From Bradyrhizobium sp. CCGB12 (GTDB lineage: Bacteria; Pseudomonadota; Alphaproteobacteria; Rhizobiales; Xanthobacteraceae): a DNA stretch of 64,000 nucleotides. Position numbers and translations under genes: made by a program. A model generated the notes under the pieces. It made no database searches. It was not told the origin of the DNA and worked only from the letters and a program-made list of their open reading frames with translations. Shown piece by piece: positions 15,695 to 25,483 of the stretch (position 1 is the first letter of the stretch; each line of letters begins with the position of its first letter). The stretch lies in contig NZ_JANADO010000001.1 of assembly GCF_024199845.1 (NCBI RefSeq), forward strand, positions 6,634,001-6,698,000, read 5' to 3'.

Positions 15695-16935
15695 CAGCCC
15701 CCTCCCGCCAGATCGGCGTTGCCGACGGCGTTTTTGGTTTTCGCACCGCTCTTGTCAGCTACGCGCTTGTACCACGAAATTACCCAGGCCACCCCCCACA
15801 TGATCAGGATTCCAGAGAGGCTAATCAACGCATGCATGGCTGCGCCGCCGGAGACTTCAGCCAGGATGAAATGGCCGGCGAAGGCCAGGAAGACGCCGAG
15901 ACAGAAGATCTCGAGGGAGTGCTGGCCGCATAGGATCAGCGGCCGCAGCCAGCGCGATTTCAGGCCCGGCCAGTCCCGCGGCAGGAAACGCACGGTGAGC
16001 GCGGCCAGCGCCAGGAAGTGCGTGAAACGCAGCACGTCGAGATCGGTCTTGTCGATCGGATACATCCATTGCTCGATGCGCTTCGGCATCAGGTGGCCGA
16101 GTTGCGGCACATACCAGGTCAGCGTCACATAGAACGCAGCCGCGAGATAGGCGATCGATATCCACATCGTCACAGGTGACGCCAGGATGCGCGACATGCG
16201 CCGCGCGCCGCCGAGCGCACACCACGCACCGAAGACGAAGAGCAATTGCCAGGCCAGGGGATTGAACGCCCAGAAGCCGTTCGGGTAGGCGGAGAAGTAG
16301 AGGTCGTACTCCCAGGTCACCGCGTAGAGCACCACCGAGAGGCCGAGCGTCACGTCGGGACGCCATTTCATCGACCACAGGATCAGCGGCAGCGCCAGCA
16401 TCAGCACGATGTAGAGCGGCAGCACGTCCATGTTGACGGGACGGAAGCGCAGCAGCAGCGCCTGCACGATGGTGACGTCGGGCTGCTTGAGGAAATCCAT
16501 GATGCCCATCTCTTCGGTGTAGAGCGGGTTCTCGAAGCTGGTCGCCACATAGGAGATCTCGGCGAGGAAGATCGTGAACAGGAAGACGTGGGCGACGTAG
16601 ATCTGCCAGACGCGCCGCAGGATGCGCGCGGTGGCGATGACGACGCCGCTTTCCAGCATCGCACGGCCGTAGACGAAGGCGGCGGTGTAGCCGGAGATGA
16701 AGATGAAGATCTCGGTGGCATCGCTGAAGCCGTAATTGCGGATGGTGAACCAGGTCAGCAGGCTGGTTGGCAGGTGGTCGATGAAGATCAGCCACAGCGC
16801 CAACCCGCGGAACAGATCGAGCCGGAGCTCACGCTCGCCGATGGCCGGCAGTGTGATGGCCGGCGCAGCCGCTCGCGGCCTTACGCCCGCGTTCCCCGCG
16901 ATCGTCGATCCCGTCACTTGGTCGGCAATGGTCAT
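15694..16935 (-). CDS. opgC: OpgC-domain membrane acyltransferase
   Basis: The 413-residue inner-membrane protein has about ten helices. The N-terminal signature is ELRLDLFRGLALWLIFIDHLPTSLLTWFTIRNYGFSDATEIFIFISGYTAAFVYG, with conserved RLDLFRG, D-H and FISG motifs of the OpgC/acyltransferase-3-like family. OpgC proteins succinylate osmoregulated periplasmic glucans. It leads a unit with two secreted SGNH proteins (4-base ATGA overlap with the first), consistent with acyl transfer across the membrane followed by periplasmic handling. The glucan substrate is inferred from the family. Confidence 0.9.
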   Translation of the reverse strand: MTIADQVTGSTIAGNAGVRPRAAAPAITLPAIGERELRLDLFRGLALWLIFIDHLPTSLLTWFTIRNYGFSDATEIFIFISGYTAAFVYGRAMLESGVVIATARILRRVWQIYVAHVFLFTIFLAEISYVATSFENPLYTEEMGIMDFLKQPDVTIVQALLLRFRPVNMDVLPLYIVLMLALPLILWSMKWRPDVTLGLSVVLYAVTWEYDLYFSAYPNGFWAFNPLAWQLLFVFGAWCALGGARRMSRILASPVTMWISIAYLAAAFYVTLTWYVPQLGHLMPKRIEQWMYPIDKTDLDVLRFTHFLALAALTVRFLPRDWPGLKSRWLRPLILCGQHSLEIFCLGVFLAFAGHFILAEVSGGAAMHALISLSGILIMWGVAWVISWYKRVADKSGAKTKNAVGNADLAGGG

Positions 16936-17118
16936 CGGGGCCAGAAACCCTCATCTCACTCGCGACGCATCAAGGAGTGTACAGGTCCGGCCGTTGTCTC
17001 GCAAAGCGCACCGGATCACATTGGGCGTACTTCCGATCCAATTCGGGCGGGACGATGTCACGAAAGCCGCCCAGCGCGGCGTTTGGTTCCCGGCCCGCTT
17101 TTCGTTATGATGGCCGCC

Positions 17119-17511
17119 ATGTATCGCGCCGTGACCCGCCAGATCGAAGTGACCGTCGAGCCGAACTTTGTTCCGGAGCAGTCGTCGGCCGATCGCTCCC
17201 GCTATTTCTGGTCCTACACCATCGTCATCACCAATTCGGGCGACGAGACCGTGCAGTTGAAGACGCGGCACTGGATCATCACCGACGCCACCGGCCGCCA
17301 ACAGGAGGTGAAGGGCGAGGGCGTCGTCGGCGAGCAGCCGATCCTGGCCCCCGGCGAGCGTTTCGAATACACCTCGGGCGTGCCGCTCACGACCGCTTCC
17401 GGCTTCATGACCGGCCGCTACCAGATGGTCAACGAAAGCGGCGAACGTTTCGAGATCGACGTGCCGACGTTCTCGCTCGACAGCCCCGATAACAAGCGGG
17501 TGTTGAATTAG
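17119..17511 (+). CDS. apaG: ApaG protein (Co2+/Mg2+ efflux-associated, FN3-like fold)
   Basis: The 130-residue protein matches ApaG almost end to end: MYRAVTRQIEVTVEPNFVPEQS, YFWSYTIVITNSGDETVQLKTRHWIITDATG, GEGVVGEQPILAPGERFEYTSG, FMTGRYQMV. The protein is associated with cobalt/magnesium homeostasis, but its biochemical function is not settled. An in-frame ATGATG at 17107 would add four residues; 17119 matches the usual family N-terminus. It stands between opgC (divergent) and two REP-like pairs. Confidence 0.95.
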   Translation: MYRAVTRQIEVTVEPNFVPEQSSADRSRYFWSYTIVITNSGDETVQLKTRHWIITDATGRQQEVKGEGVVGEQPILAPGERFEYTSGVPLTTASGFMTGRYQMVNESGERFEIDVPTFSLDSPDNKRVLN

Positions 17512-17527
17512 GGCAGGCGGGCCGCCA

Positions 17528-17613
17528 TAGGGTGGGCAAAGGCGCAACGCGCCGTGCCCACCATTTCAATCGCGGTGCGAGGATGGTGGGCACGCTGCGC
17601 TTTGCCCACCCTA
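17528..17613. repeat. REP-like palindromic pair, family B
   Basis: TAGGGTGGGCAAAGGCGCAA (left) and TTGCGC-like/TTTGCCCACCCTA (right) arms enclose GTGCCCACCATT and ATGGTGGGCAC. It is a copy of the structure at 13739-13829. Confidence 0.85.
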
Positions 17614-17647
17614 CGATGTCTGCGTATATGGCATGCTGCTTCCACAT

Positions 17648-17727
17648 CGTCATTGCGAGCGCAGCGAAGCAATGCAGAATCCCTCTGCGGAAAGACCCTG
17701 GATTGCTTCGCTGCGCTCGCAATGACG
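17648..17727. repeat. REP-like palindromic pair, family A
   Basis: Outer arms CGTCATTGCGAGCGCAGCG and CGCTGCGCTCGCAATGACG, with inner GAAGCAATGCAGA and TGGATTGCTTC, form a long stem. With the family B pair immediately upstream it fills the convergent gap between apaG and hslO. Confidence 0.88.
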
Positions 17728-17737
17728 GACGATAGGC

Positions 17738-18757
17738 TTACGCGTTCTCCACGCCCGCCTCATCCGGCGTAAACTGATAGACCGAGCTGCAGAACTCACA
17801 GGTCACGACGACCTTGTCGTCCTTGACCATCGCGGCGCGATCGTCGGACGAGAAGCTCTTGAGCATGGAGGCGACCGCATCGCGCGAGCAGGAGCATTGC
17901 GCCCTCAGCGACAGCGGAGTGAACACGCGCACGCCGCGCTCGTGAAACAGGCGGAAAAGCAGCCGCTCGCCGGAGAGCTCGGGATCGATCAGCTCGACGT
18001 CCTCGACGGTCTCGATCAGCGAACGCGCCTCGACCCAGGCGTCGTCCTCGGTGATGCTGTGCACCTCGGTGCCTTCGGGCGCATCGCCAGGATGCAGATC
18101 GGCCTGCCGCGCGCGCTCGGGCGCTTTCGGCAGAAACTGCATCAGCATGCCGCCGGCGCGCCAGCGATGCTTGCCGCCGTCGCTCGAGCGCCATTCCTCG
18201 CCGACCGCAAGGCGCACGCGGGTCGGGATCTGCTCGGAGCGCAGGAAATATTCGTGGGCGGCCTCTTCCAGACCGCCGCCGTCGAGCGCGACCAGGCCTT
18301 GGTAACGGCTCATGTCGGGGCCCTGGTCGATGGTCATGGCGAGATGGCCGCGGCCGAGCAGCGCGCCGGAATGCATGCCCGAATCCTTGGCATCGCCGAG
18401 ACGCGCGGCATCGTAACGGGCGTAGGCACGCAGGCGATCCGGCGCCATGTAGTCGACGACCAGGAACGACACCGGACCGTCGGTCTGGGCCTGAAGGATG
18501 AAGCGGCCCTCGAATTTCAGCGCCGAGCCGAGCAGCGTCGACAGCACGATGGCCTCGCCGAGCAGCTTGCCGACGGGGGCGGGATAATCGTGCTTGGTGA
18601 GGATCTCATCGAGTGCCGGACCGAGCCGCACCAGGCGGCCGCGCACGTCGAGCGCGTCGACCTCGTAGGGCAGCACGGCGTCATCGATCGGAACCGCTGA
18701 TGGTGCGCGAACCGGGCCTTCAGGCCCGGTTTTCATGTCAGGGGATTGGGAAACCAT
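17738..18757 (-). CDS. hslO: Hsp33 redox-regulated chaperone
   Basis: The 339-residue cytosolic holdase is activated by oxidation. The C-terminal zinc site is visible as CSCSRD and CEFCSS (the C-x-C and C-x2-C pairs). N-terminal LGEAIVLSTLLGSALKFEGRFILQAQTDGPVSFLVVDY is the typical core. The start was set at ATG 18757; ATG 18736 is an alternative. Downstream of argD-argF in the same direction, as in many alphaproteobacteria, it is separated from them by a REP-like pair. Confidence 0.95.
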   Translation of the reverse strand: MVSQSPDMKTGPEGPVRAPSAVPIDDAVLPYEVDALDVRGRLVRLGPALDEILTKHDYPAPVGKLLGEAIVLSTLLGSALKFEGRFILQAQTDGPVSFLVVDYMAPDRLRAYARYDAARLGDAKDSGMHSGALLGRGHLAMTIDQGPDMSRYQGLVALDGGGLEEAAHEYFLRSEQIPTRVRLAVGEEWRSSDGGKHRWRAGGMLMQFLPKAPERARQADLHPGDAPEGTEVHSITEDDAWVEARSLIETVEDVELIDPELSGERLLFRLFHERGVRVFTPLSLRAQCSCSRDAVASMLKSFSSDDRAAMVKDDKVVVTCEFCSSVYQFTPDEAGVENA

Positions 18758-18853
18758 GGGCGTTATCTGGTGTCGGAGAGCGGGAATGGAAGGGGGCGTG
18801 AGCCGGCGTGTTCCGGATGCTGATTTGATCACATACGATACAACAAACTCAGT

Positions 18854-18974
18854 GTCGTCCTGGCGAAAGCCAGGACCCATTGCCCCAGGGAGAAGTTGTG
18901 GCGCGAGCTGGCAATGACCAATCGTCGCCAAACCAAAGCCGGTGGTAATGGGTCCTGGCCTTCGCCAGGACGAC
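18854..18974. repeat. REP-like palindromic pair, family C (intact reference copy)
   Basis: The arms GTCGTCCTGGCGAAAGCCAG and CTGGCCTTCGCCAGGACGAC lie about 80 bp apart and share ACCCATT/AATGGGT. The 121-bp total length equals that of the interrupted copy at 33607/35104 once the IS is removed. Confidence 0.87.
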
Positions 18975-19001
18975 GATCCGATTTTATGCGACTACGCCGC
19001 C

Positions 19002-19925
19002 CTACTTCACCGCGTCAAAGCACCAGGCCAGAATGCCCTTTTGCGCGTGCAGGCGATTTTCGGCCTCGTCGAACACGACCGATTGCGGGCCGTCGATCAC
19101 CTCATCGGTGACCTCTTCGCCGCGATGGGCCGGCAGGCAATGCATGAACAGCGCGTCGGGCTTGGCCAGCGACATCAGCTTGGAATTGACCTGGTAGGGC
19201 TTGAGCACGTTGTGGCGATGTTCACCTTCCTTGTCGCCCATCGACACCCAGGTGTCGGTGACGACGCAATCGGCGCCCTTCACGGCGGCCTCGGGATCCG
19301 TACCGAGCACGATCGGCGCATTCGTCGCCTTGATCCAGTCGCGCATCACCTTCTTCGGTGCGAGCTCCGGGGGCGTTGCGACGTTGAGCTGGAACTTGAA
19401 GCGCTCGGCGGCGTGGGCCCACGACGCCAGCACGTTGTTGTCGTCGCCGGTCCAGGCCACCGTCTTGCCTTCGATCGGGCCGCGATGTTCCTCGTAGGTC
19501 ATGAGGTCGGCCATCACCTGGCAAGGGTGCGAACGGCGCGTCAGGCCGTTGATGACGGGCACGGTCGCATGGGCCGCAAGCTCCAGCAGCGCCTCGTGAT
19601 TGAGGATGCGGATCATGATGGCGTCGACATAGCGCGACAGCACGCGTGCGGTGTCGGCGATGGTCTCGCCGCGACCAAGCTGCATCTCGGCACCGGTGAG
19701 CATGATGGGCTCGCCACCGAGCTGGCGCATGGCGACGTCGAACGACACCCGTGTCCGCGTCGAGGGGCGCTCGAAGATCATCGCCAGCGTCTTGCCTTCG
19801 AGCGGCCTGACCGGCTGCTGCGCCTTCTGCTTCGCCTTCATGGCGGAGGATGCGGCGAGCATGCGCTTGAGCTCCGACAGCGGGAGCTCGTTGATATCGA
19901 GGAAGTGCTTTGGCGACTTGCTCAT
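19002..19925 (-). CDS. argF: ornithine carbamoyltransferase
   Basis: The enzyme makes citrulline from ornithine and carbamoyl phosphate in arginine biosynthesis. The 307-residue protein has the carbamoyl-phosphate motif STRTR (55-59), HPCQVMADL for substrate binding, VSMGDKEGE, and [10 protein letters not shown] (262-271) with the catalytic Cys. Its ATG overlaps the argD stop (ATGA), so the two are translationally coupled. Confidence 0.97.
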   Translation of the reverse strand: MSKSPKHFLDINELPLSELKRMLAASSAMKAKQKAQQPVRPLEGKTLAMIFERPSTRTRVSFDVAMRQLGGEPIMLTGAEMQLGRGETIADTARVLSRYVDAIMIRILNHEALLELAAHATVPVINGLTRRSHPCQVMADLMTYEEHRGPIEGKTVAWTGDDNNVLASWAHAAERFKFQLNVATPPELAPKKVMRDWIKATNAPIVLGTDPEAAVKGADCVVTDTWVSMGDKEGEHRHNVLKPYQVNSKLMSLAKPDALFMHCLPAHRGEEVTDEVIDGPQSVVFDEAENRLHAQKGILAWCFDAVK

Positions 19926-21133
19926 CAGCTGGCCGTCCGCTTGCTCTGGCCGGCCGACAGCGCGGAGCAGGCACGCTCGAGCCGCTCGACACTGTCCTCG
20001 ATCTCCGCTTCGGTGACGATCAGAGGCGGCAGGAAGCGCACGACATTGTCGCCGGCGCCGACGGTGAGCAGTTTTTCGTTGCGCAAGGCGGCAACGAGAT
20101 CCCCCGAAGGCACGACAGCCTTGATGCCGATCAGGAGACCCTCGCCGCGAACTTCGCTGACGACATCGGGATGGCGATCGATCACGGAGGCGAGCTTCTG
20201 CTTGAGCAGCAGCGACATCTTCTGCACGTGGTCGAAGAAGCCGGGCTTGAGCATGACGTCGAGCACGGCGTTCGCAGCGGAGATCGCGAGCGGATTGCCG
20301 CCGAAGGTCGAGCCGTGCGAGCCGGGCCCCATGCCGGAAGCCGCCTCCGCGGTCGCCAGCACCGCGCCGATCGGGAAGCCGCCGCCGAGCGCCTTTGCCA
20401 GCGACATCGCGTCGGGTGTGACGCCGGTGCGCCTGTGGGCGAAGAGATCGCCGGTGCGGCCCATGCCGGTCTGCACCTCGTCGAACGCGAGCAGCAAGCC
20501 CTTCTCGTCGCAGAGCTGACGCAGCGCCTTGAGGAAAGCGGGCGTTGACGAACGCACGCCGCCCTCGCCCTGGATCGGCTCGATCAGGATGCCGGCGGTC
20601 TGCGGACCGATCGCCTTCTTCACGGCTTCGATGTCGCCATGCGGGACCTGGTCGAAGCCGTCCATCGGCGGACCGAAGCCCTCGAGATATTTTGCCGATC
20701 CCGTCGCAGCCAACGTCGCCAGCGTGCGGCCGTGGAAGGCGCCTTCGAAGGTGATGATCCGATAACGTTCCGGATGCCCCTTGGAGAAGTGATGATGGCG
20801 GACCAGCTTGATCACACCCTCCAGCGCTTCGGCGCCGGAATTGCAGAAGAACACGAAGTCGGCAAAGCTCTCATTGCAGAGACGGGCCGCGAGCTTCTCG
20901 CCATCGGGGCTCTGGAACAGGTTGGACATGTGCCAGAGCTTCGTTGCCTGCTCCTGCAGTGCCTTGACCAGCGCGGGATGGGCATGGCCGAGCGCATTCA
21001 CCGCAACGCCCGACGTGAAGTCGAGGTAGCGATCGCCATTGGTCGCGATCAGCCAGCAGCCTTCGCCGCGCTCGAAACCAAGGTCGGTCCTGGCGAAAAC
21101 GGGAAGCAGATGCGGCGCGGCGCTGTTGGTCAT
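19925..21133 (-). CDS. argD: acetylornithine aminotransferase
   Basis: This PLP class-III aminotransferase of arginine biosynthesis converts N-acetylglutamate semialdehyde to N-acetylornithine; some ArgD proteins also act on succinyldiaminopimelate. In the 402-residue protein, [44 protein letters not shown] and the PLP Lys in [15 protein letters not shown] are seen. The start is ATG 21133; ATG 21139 is possible and no good RBS separates them. It is the first gene of argD-argF-hslO. Confidence 0.96.
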   Translation of the reverse strand: MTNSAAPHLLPVFARTDLGFERGEGCWLIATNGDRYLDFTSGVAVNALGHAHPALVKALQEQATKLWHMSNLFQSPDGEKLAARLCNESFADFVFFCNSGAEALEGVIKLVRHHHFSKGHPERYRIITFEGAFHGRTLATLAATGSAKYLEGFGPPMDGFDQVPHGDIEAVKKAIGPQTAGILIEPIQGEGGVRSSTPAFLKALRQLCDEKGLLLAFDEVQTGMGRTGDLFAHRRTGVTPDAMSLAKALGGGFPIGAVLATAEAASGMGPGSHGSTFGGNPLAISAANAVLDVMLKPGFFDHVQKMSLLLKQKLASVIDRHPDVVSEVRGEGLLIGIKAVVPSGDLVAALRNEKLLTVGAGDNVVRFLPPLIVTEAEIEDSVERLERACSALSAGQSKRTAS

Positions 21134-21304
21134 GACCATCACTTGGATGTTGCACTTGGATGTTGAGACCTGCCTGGCGTGCCTTACGCAGCGCACCATT
21201 GACCGGTCCGGAAAACGAAACGTGCCGCCTTTTAAGGGCGGCACGCGTCACTATCTTATGCCTGGCAAGACGGGTGTCAATGCCGCCCGAAAAGCCTCGC
21301 GAAA

Positions 21305-21525
21305 CGCTGAATCCGTAGTCTTGCGGTGCCGATTTTGCGGGGTTTTCACCACGGAACATGTGGAAGCGAGTCGGCGGACTCTTGCGCGGGAGTCACGCCA
21401 TATTGTAGCGTTTGGCCTGTCAGATACGACATCTCGTGCAGCGGTTCTGATCCCAAGAGTCCTTATGTACCGGCGTAAACGTTCGGGCGTCAGTCACGCG
21501 CCCGGCGAGCCTTAAGGGATTCTGG
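21305..21525. promoter_or_regulatory. cluster of six GANTC (CcrM methylation) sites upstream of gcrA
   Basis: GANTC occurs at 21309, 21368, 21377, 21390, 21457 and 21518, six sites in about 214 bp of non-coding DNA between divergent argD and gcrA. GcrA works with sigma-70 at promoters carrying CcrM-methylated GANTC, so this may be the gcrA promoter region under methylation or autoregulatory control. The remaining part of the 470-bp gap holds no gene I can support. Confidence 0.6.
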
Positions 21526-21602
21526 CGGCACGGGTTTTTCAAGGCTTAGGCATTCGTTGTGAGGCCCCAGGATGGCTGGCCGGCAGCGAGGGAAAGGGTG
21601 CA

Positions 21603-22115
21603 ATGACGGTTTTGACCTGGTCCGACGATCGCGTCGAGCAGCTGAAAAAGCTCTGGGAGGCCGGACTTTCGGCCAGCCAGATCGCGGCCGAGCTCGGCAA
21701 TGTGACCCGCAATGCCGTGATCGGCAAAGTGCACAGGCTCGGCCTGTCCGGCCGCGCCAAAAGTCCTTCCTCGGCCGCGCCCCGGCCGCGCAAGGCGCGT
21801 CCGGCGCAGCACATGATGCGAGTGACCCGCCCGATCTCGCGCGGCAACACCGCGCTCGCGCAGGCCTTCGAGGTCGAGGTGGAGGCCGAGCCGGTCACCT
21901 ACGACAACGTGGTGCCGATGAGCCAGCGGCTGTCGCTGCTGGAGCTGAACGAGGCGACCTGCCACTGGCCGGTCGGCGATCCCTCGAGCCCGGATTTCTT
22001 CTTCTGCGGCGGCAAGGCGCTGTCCGGCCTGCCCTACTGCGCCCAGCACTCGCGCGTCGCCTATCAGCCGGCCGCGGATCGCCGGCGTGCACCGGCCAAG
22101 CCGAGCACGCGGTGA
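21603..22115 (+). CDS. gcrA: GcrA cell-cycle regulator
   Basis: The 170-residue protein begins with the GcrA helix-turn-helix MTVLTWSDDRVEQLKKLWEAGLSASQIAAELG-VTRNAVIGKVHRLGLSGR. A basic Pro/Ala linker and the C-terminal sigma-interacting part follow (LLELNEATCHWPVGDP, FFFCGGKALSGLPYCAQHSRVAYQP) with its conserved Cys and His. It is an essential or near-essential alphaproteobacterial factor that activates genes after replication-dependent methylation changes. It is monocistronic, with a long upstream region rich in GANTC. Confidence 0.96.
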   Translation: MTVLTWSDDRVEQLKKLWEAGLSASQIAAELGNVTRNAVIGKVHRLGLSGRAKSPSSAAPRPRKARPAQHMMRVTRPISRGNTALAQAFEVEVEAEPVTYDNVVPMSQRLSLLELNEATCHWPVGDPSSPDFFFCGGKALSGLPYCAQHSRVAYQPAADRRRAPAKPSTR

Positions 22116-22172
22116 GAATTTTCTGAGATCAAGACGGCAGCCGTCACGCGATGACGGCTCCGCACATTCGGT

Positions 22173-22327
22173 GTCGTCCCGGACAAGCGCGCCTCAAGCG
22201 CGCGTAGATCCGGGACCCATAGCCACAGGGCGCAATTGTCGCGCGAAGTGGTCACTCCGAGTCTTCGCCAAACTACTCCCTGTGGCTATGGGTCCCGGAT
22301 CTGCGCTTACGCTTGTCCGGGACGACA
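22173..22327. repeat. REP-like palindromic pair, family C variant (GTCCCGGACAAGCG)
   Basis: Outer arms GTCGTCCCGGACAAGCG and CGCTTGTCCGGGACGAC, with inner GATCCGGGACCCATAGCCAC and its reverse complement (GTGGCTATGGGTCCCGGATC), give a long cruciform-capable structure. It separates convergent gcrA and phoB. Confidence 0.87.
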
Positions 22328-22363
22328 CCTGAGTGCGTGACGACGACAGATCGCCAAAAGAGC

Positions 22364-23071
22364 TTACGTCTGCTCCGCCTTCGCAAAGCGATCATCCAGC
22401 GCGTACCCTGCGCCACGGACCGTGCGGATCGGGTCCTGCTCGCGGCCGAGATTGAGCAGCTTGCGCAGGCGGCCGATATGGACGTCGACGGTACGCTCGT
22501 CGATGTAGATGTCGCGACCCCAGACGCTGTCGAGCAGCTGCTCGCGTGAGAACACGCGGCCGGGATGCTCCAGGAAGAACTCCAGCAGGCGATATTCGGT
22601 CGGGCCGAGATCAATCGGCCGGCCCGAGCGCGCCACGCGGCGCTTGTCGCGGTCGAGCTCGATGTCGCCATAGGCGAGCACGGTGGCAAGCCGCTCCGGG
22701 CTTGCGCGCCGCAACAGACCCTTCACGCGCGCCAACAGCTCCGGCACCGAGAACGGCTTGACGATGTAGTCGTCGGCACCGGTCGCAAGACCCCGCACCC
22801 GCTCGCTCTCCTCGCCGCGCGCGGTGAGCATGATGATCGGAAGCTGCTTGGTCTCGGGACGGGTGCGCAGCCGCCGGCACAGCTCGATGCCGGACAGTCC
22901 CGGCAGCATCCAGTCGAGCACGATCAGATCGGGGATGTGTTCCTTGAGGCGGGTGTCGGCATCGTCGCCGCGCATCACCGTCTCCACGTCATAGCCGTCG
23001 CCTTCGAGGTTGTAACGAAGAAGCTCGGTGAGAGCTTCCTCGTCTTCAACCACCATAATGCGTGCGCCCAT
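22364..23071 (-). CDS. phoB: phosphate regulon response regulator PhoB
   Basis: The 235-residue OmpR/PhoB-class regulator has acidic pocket VEDEE (9-12), phospho-acceptor D53 in LIVLDWMLPG, switch Thr in MLTARG and Lys in DDYIVKPFS. Its C-terminal winged helix is EYRLLEFFLEHPGRVFSREQLLDSVWG then DERTVDVHIGRLRKLL. It activates PHO-box promoters when phosphorylated by PhoR. It is the last gene of the phoR-pstSCAB-phoU-phoB run, 22 bp after phoU. Confidence 0.96.
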   Translation of the reverse strand: MGARIMVVEDEEALTELLRYNLEGDGYDVETVMRGDDADTRLKEHIPDLIVLDWMLPGLSGIELCRRLRTRPETKQLPIIMLTARGEESERVRGLATGADDYIVKPFSVPELLARVKGLLRRASPERLATVLAYGDIELDRDKRRVARSGRPIDLGPTEYRLLEFFLEHPGRVFSREQLLDSVWGRDIYIDERTVDVHIGRLRKLLNLGREQDPIRTVRGAGYALDDRFAKAEQT

Positions 23072-23093
23072 GTGGTCGTCGCTCCTTACGTAA

Positions 23094-23810
23094 TCAGGTA
23101 TTCGGGACCGTCGTGGCGAAGGTCGTCATGTCGCCCTTCGGCCGCTTGTCGGTGATCGCCTGCCCCTCGATCATGTAGAACACGGTCTCGGCGATGTTGG
23201 TGGCGTGGTCGCCGATCCGTTCGATGTTCTTGGCGCAGAACATCAGGTGGATGCAGAACGAGATATTGCGCGGATCCTCCATCATGTAGGTGAGGAGCTC
23301 GCGGAACAGCGAGGTGCAGATGGCGTCGACTTCCTCGTCGCCCTTCCAGACTGCCATCGCCGCCGGTAGGTCGTGCGCGGCATAGGCATCCAGCACCGAC
23401 TTGACCTGCTGCTCCACGAGGTCGGTCATGTGCTCCAGGCCGCGGAACAGTTTCAGCGGATGGAAGTCCGTCTCCAGCGCTGCGACGCGCTTGCCCATGT
23501 TCTTGGCGAGGTCGCCGATACGCTCGAGATCGGTGGCGACGCGCATGGCGCCGACGATTTCGCGCAGATCCACCGCCATCGGCTGGCGGCGGGCGATGGT
23601 GAGCACGGCGCGCTCCTCGATGCGCTTCTGGAGCGCGTCGAGCTCGGCGTCGATGGTGACGACGCGCTGACCGAGCGCAACGTCGCGGCGGATCAGCGCG
23701 TCGACGGAGTCGACGATCATGCGCTCGGCAATGCCGCCCATCTCGGCGACCAGGCGAGTGAGCTCCTGGAGGTCGGTGTCGAAGGCCTTAGCGGTATGTT
23801 CAGTACCCAT
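23094..23810 (-). CDS. phoU: phosphate signalling protein PhoU
   Basis: The 238-residue all-helical protein has two PhoU repeats. The metal-binding-type motifs RDVALGQRVVTIDAELDALQ and ERIGDLAKNMGKR appear in repeat one, and NIERIGDHATNIAE in repeat two. PhoU links the PstSCAB transporter to PhoR and represses the regulon when phosphate is plentiful. It lies 11 bp after pstB. Confidence 0.97.
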   Translation of the reverse strand: MGTEHTAKAFDTDLQELTRLVAEMGGIAERMIVDSVDALIRRDVALGQRVVTIDAELDALQKRIEERAVLTIARRQPMAVDLREIVGAMRVATDLERIGDLAKNMGKRVAALETDFHPLKLFRGLEHMTDLVEQQVKSVLDAYAAHDLPAAMAVWKGDEEVDAICTSLFRELLTYMMEDPRNISFCIHLMFCAKNIERIGDHATNIAETVFYMIEGQAITDKRPKGDMTTFATTVPNT

Positions 23811-23821
23811 GTCCCGTCTCC

Positions 23822-24640
23822 TCAGCCGAACCGGCCGGTGATGTAGTCCTGCGTGCGCCGATCGCTCGGCGACGTGAAGATCTTGCTGGTGTCGTCGAAC
23901 TCGATCAGCTCGCCGAGATACATGAAGGCGGTCTTGTCGGAGACGCGCGCCGCCTGCTGCATGTTATGGGTGACGATCGCGATCGTGTAGTTCTCGGACA
24001 GCTCCTGGATCAGCTCCTCGACCTTGGCGGTCGAGATCGGGTCGAGCGCCGAGCAGGGCTCGTCGAACAGGATCACCTCAGGACGCACCGCAACCGTGCG
24101 GGCGATGCAGAGGCGCTGCTGCTGGCCGCCGGAGAGCGACAGGCCGGAGGCGTTGAGCTTGTCCTTGACCTCGTTCCACAGCGCGCCGCCGCGCAGCGCC
24201 TTCTCGACGCGGTCGTCCATCTCGGACTTCGAGATCTTCTCGTAGAGGCGGATGCCGAACGCGATGTTCTCGTAGATCGTCATCGGGAACGGCGTCGGCT
24301 TCTGGAACACCATGCCGACGCGGGCGCGCAGCAGGTTGAGGTCCAGCCTGGGGTCGAGGATGTTGGTCTGATCCAACATCAACTGTCCCACGGCGCGCTG
24401 CCCCGGATAGAGGTCGTACATCCGGTTGAAAATGCGCAGCAGGGTCGACTTGCCGCAGCCCGACGGGCCGATGAACGCCGTGACGCGGTTGGTGCCAAGC
24501 GTCAGGTTGATGTTCTTCAGCGCGTGGTGCTCGCCGTAATAGAAGTTGAGGTTGCGCACCGTCACCTTGGCCGGCGCCTCCGGCAGCGGATGCGAGCCGG
24601 GCTGAACGGGCGTACTGACGGAAATAGACATATCGCTCAT
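23822..24640 (-). CDS. pstB: phosphate ABC transporter ATP-binding protein PstB
   Basis: The 272-residue ATPase has Walker [10 protein letters not shown] (58-66), signature [16 protein letters not shown], Walker [13 protein letters not shown], and switch His in [11 protein letters not shown]. The N-terminal 25 residues are a Pro-rich extension. Its ATG overlaps the pstA stop (ATGA), so the pair is coupled. Confidence 0.97.
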   Translation of the reverse strand: MSDMSISVSTPVQPGSHPLPEAPAKVTVRNLNFYYGEHHALKNINLTLGTNRVTAFIGPSGCGKSTLLRIFNRMYDLYPGQRAVGQLMLDQTNILDPRLDLNLLRARVGMVFQKPTPFPMTIYENIAFGIRLYEKISKSEMDDRVEKALRGGALWNEVKDKLNASGLSLSGGQQQRLCIARTVAVRPEVILFDEPCSALDPISTAKVEELIQELSENYTIAIVTHNMQQAARVSDKTAFMYLGELIEFDDTSKIFTSPSDRRTQDYITGRFG

Positions 24641-25482
24641 TTTGCGGTCCTCTCGGCGCTAAGGATGCGCGCGCCAATATTCAAGGCAAGTACGGTCAAA
24701 GTGATCAGCAGGGCACCGCTCCAGGCGAGCTGCTTCCAGTAGGCGTAAGGGCTCTGCACGAAATTGTTGATGGTCACCGGCAGGTTCGCCATCGTCTTGT
24801 TCAGGCCGAGGCTGAAGAACTGGTTCGAGAGCGCGGTGAACAGCAGCGGCGCGGTCTCGCCGGCGACGCGGGCGGTCGCCAGCATCACGCCAGTGATGAG
24901 GCCGGAGCGCGCAGCGCGATAGGCGATGCGCTTGATCACCAGCGAGCGCGGCAGACCGAGCGCGGAGGCCGCCTCGCGCAGCGCATTCGGCACCAGCAGC
25001 AGCATGTCCTCGGTCGTGCGCAGCACCACCGGGATGACGATCACGGCGAGCGCGAGCGCACCTGCGATCGCCGAGAAGCCGCGCATCGGCACCACGACCG
25101 CGCCGTAGATGAACAGGCCGATGATGATCGAGGGCGCCGAGAGCAGGATGTCGTTGATGAAGCGGATCACCGAGGTCAGCTTGTCGTTGCGGCCGTACTC
25201 GGCGAGATAGGTGCCGGCGAACATGCCGAGGGGCGCGCCGATGCCGACGCCAAGCACGGTCATGATCAGCGAGCCGACGATGGCGTTGAGCAGGCCGCCC
25301 TCGTTCGAGCCGGGCGGCGGGGTATTTTCGGTGAAGACCTGGAGGTTGAGCCCGGCCAGACCGTTGTAGAGCAGCGTCAGCAGGATCAGCGCGAGCCAGG
25401 TGACGCCGAAGGCGGCGGCAGCCAGGCAGAGCGCGCGGATGACGACATCCACGCGGCGGCGGCGTGCATAAATCGGGTTCAT
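24637..25482 (-). CDS. pstA: phosphate ABC transporter permease PstA
   Basis: This 281-residue inner-membrane permease has six helices and [49 protein letters not shown], the cytoplasmic EAA loop that contacts PstB. It pairs with PstC to form the channel. One base separates it from the pstC stop codon. Confidence 0.96.
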   Translation of the reverse strand: MNPIYARRRRVDVVIRALCLAAAAFGVTWLALILLTLLYNGLAGLNLQVFTENTPPPGSNEGGLLNAIVGSLIMTVLGVGIGAPLGMFAGTYLAEYGRNDKLTSVIRFINDILLSAPSIIIGLFIYGAVVVPMRGFSAIAGALALAVIVIPVVLRTTEDMLLLVPNALREAASALGLPRSLVIKRIAYRAARSGLITGVMLATARVAGETAPLLFTALSNQFFSLGLNKTMANLPVTINNFVQSPYAYWKQLAWSGALLITLTVLALNIGARILSAERTAK

Positions 25483-25483
25483 G

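Noticed and set aside
18942..20519. Plus-strand open frame of 525 codons opposite argF/argD
   Set aside because: It lies antisense to two clear enzymes and its translation (His/Arg/Gly-rich, no domains) is typical of shadow frames in GC-rich DNA.
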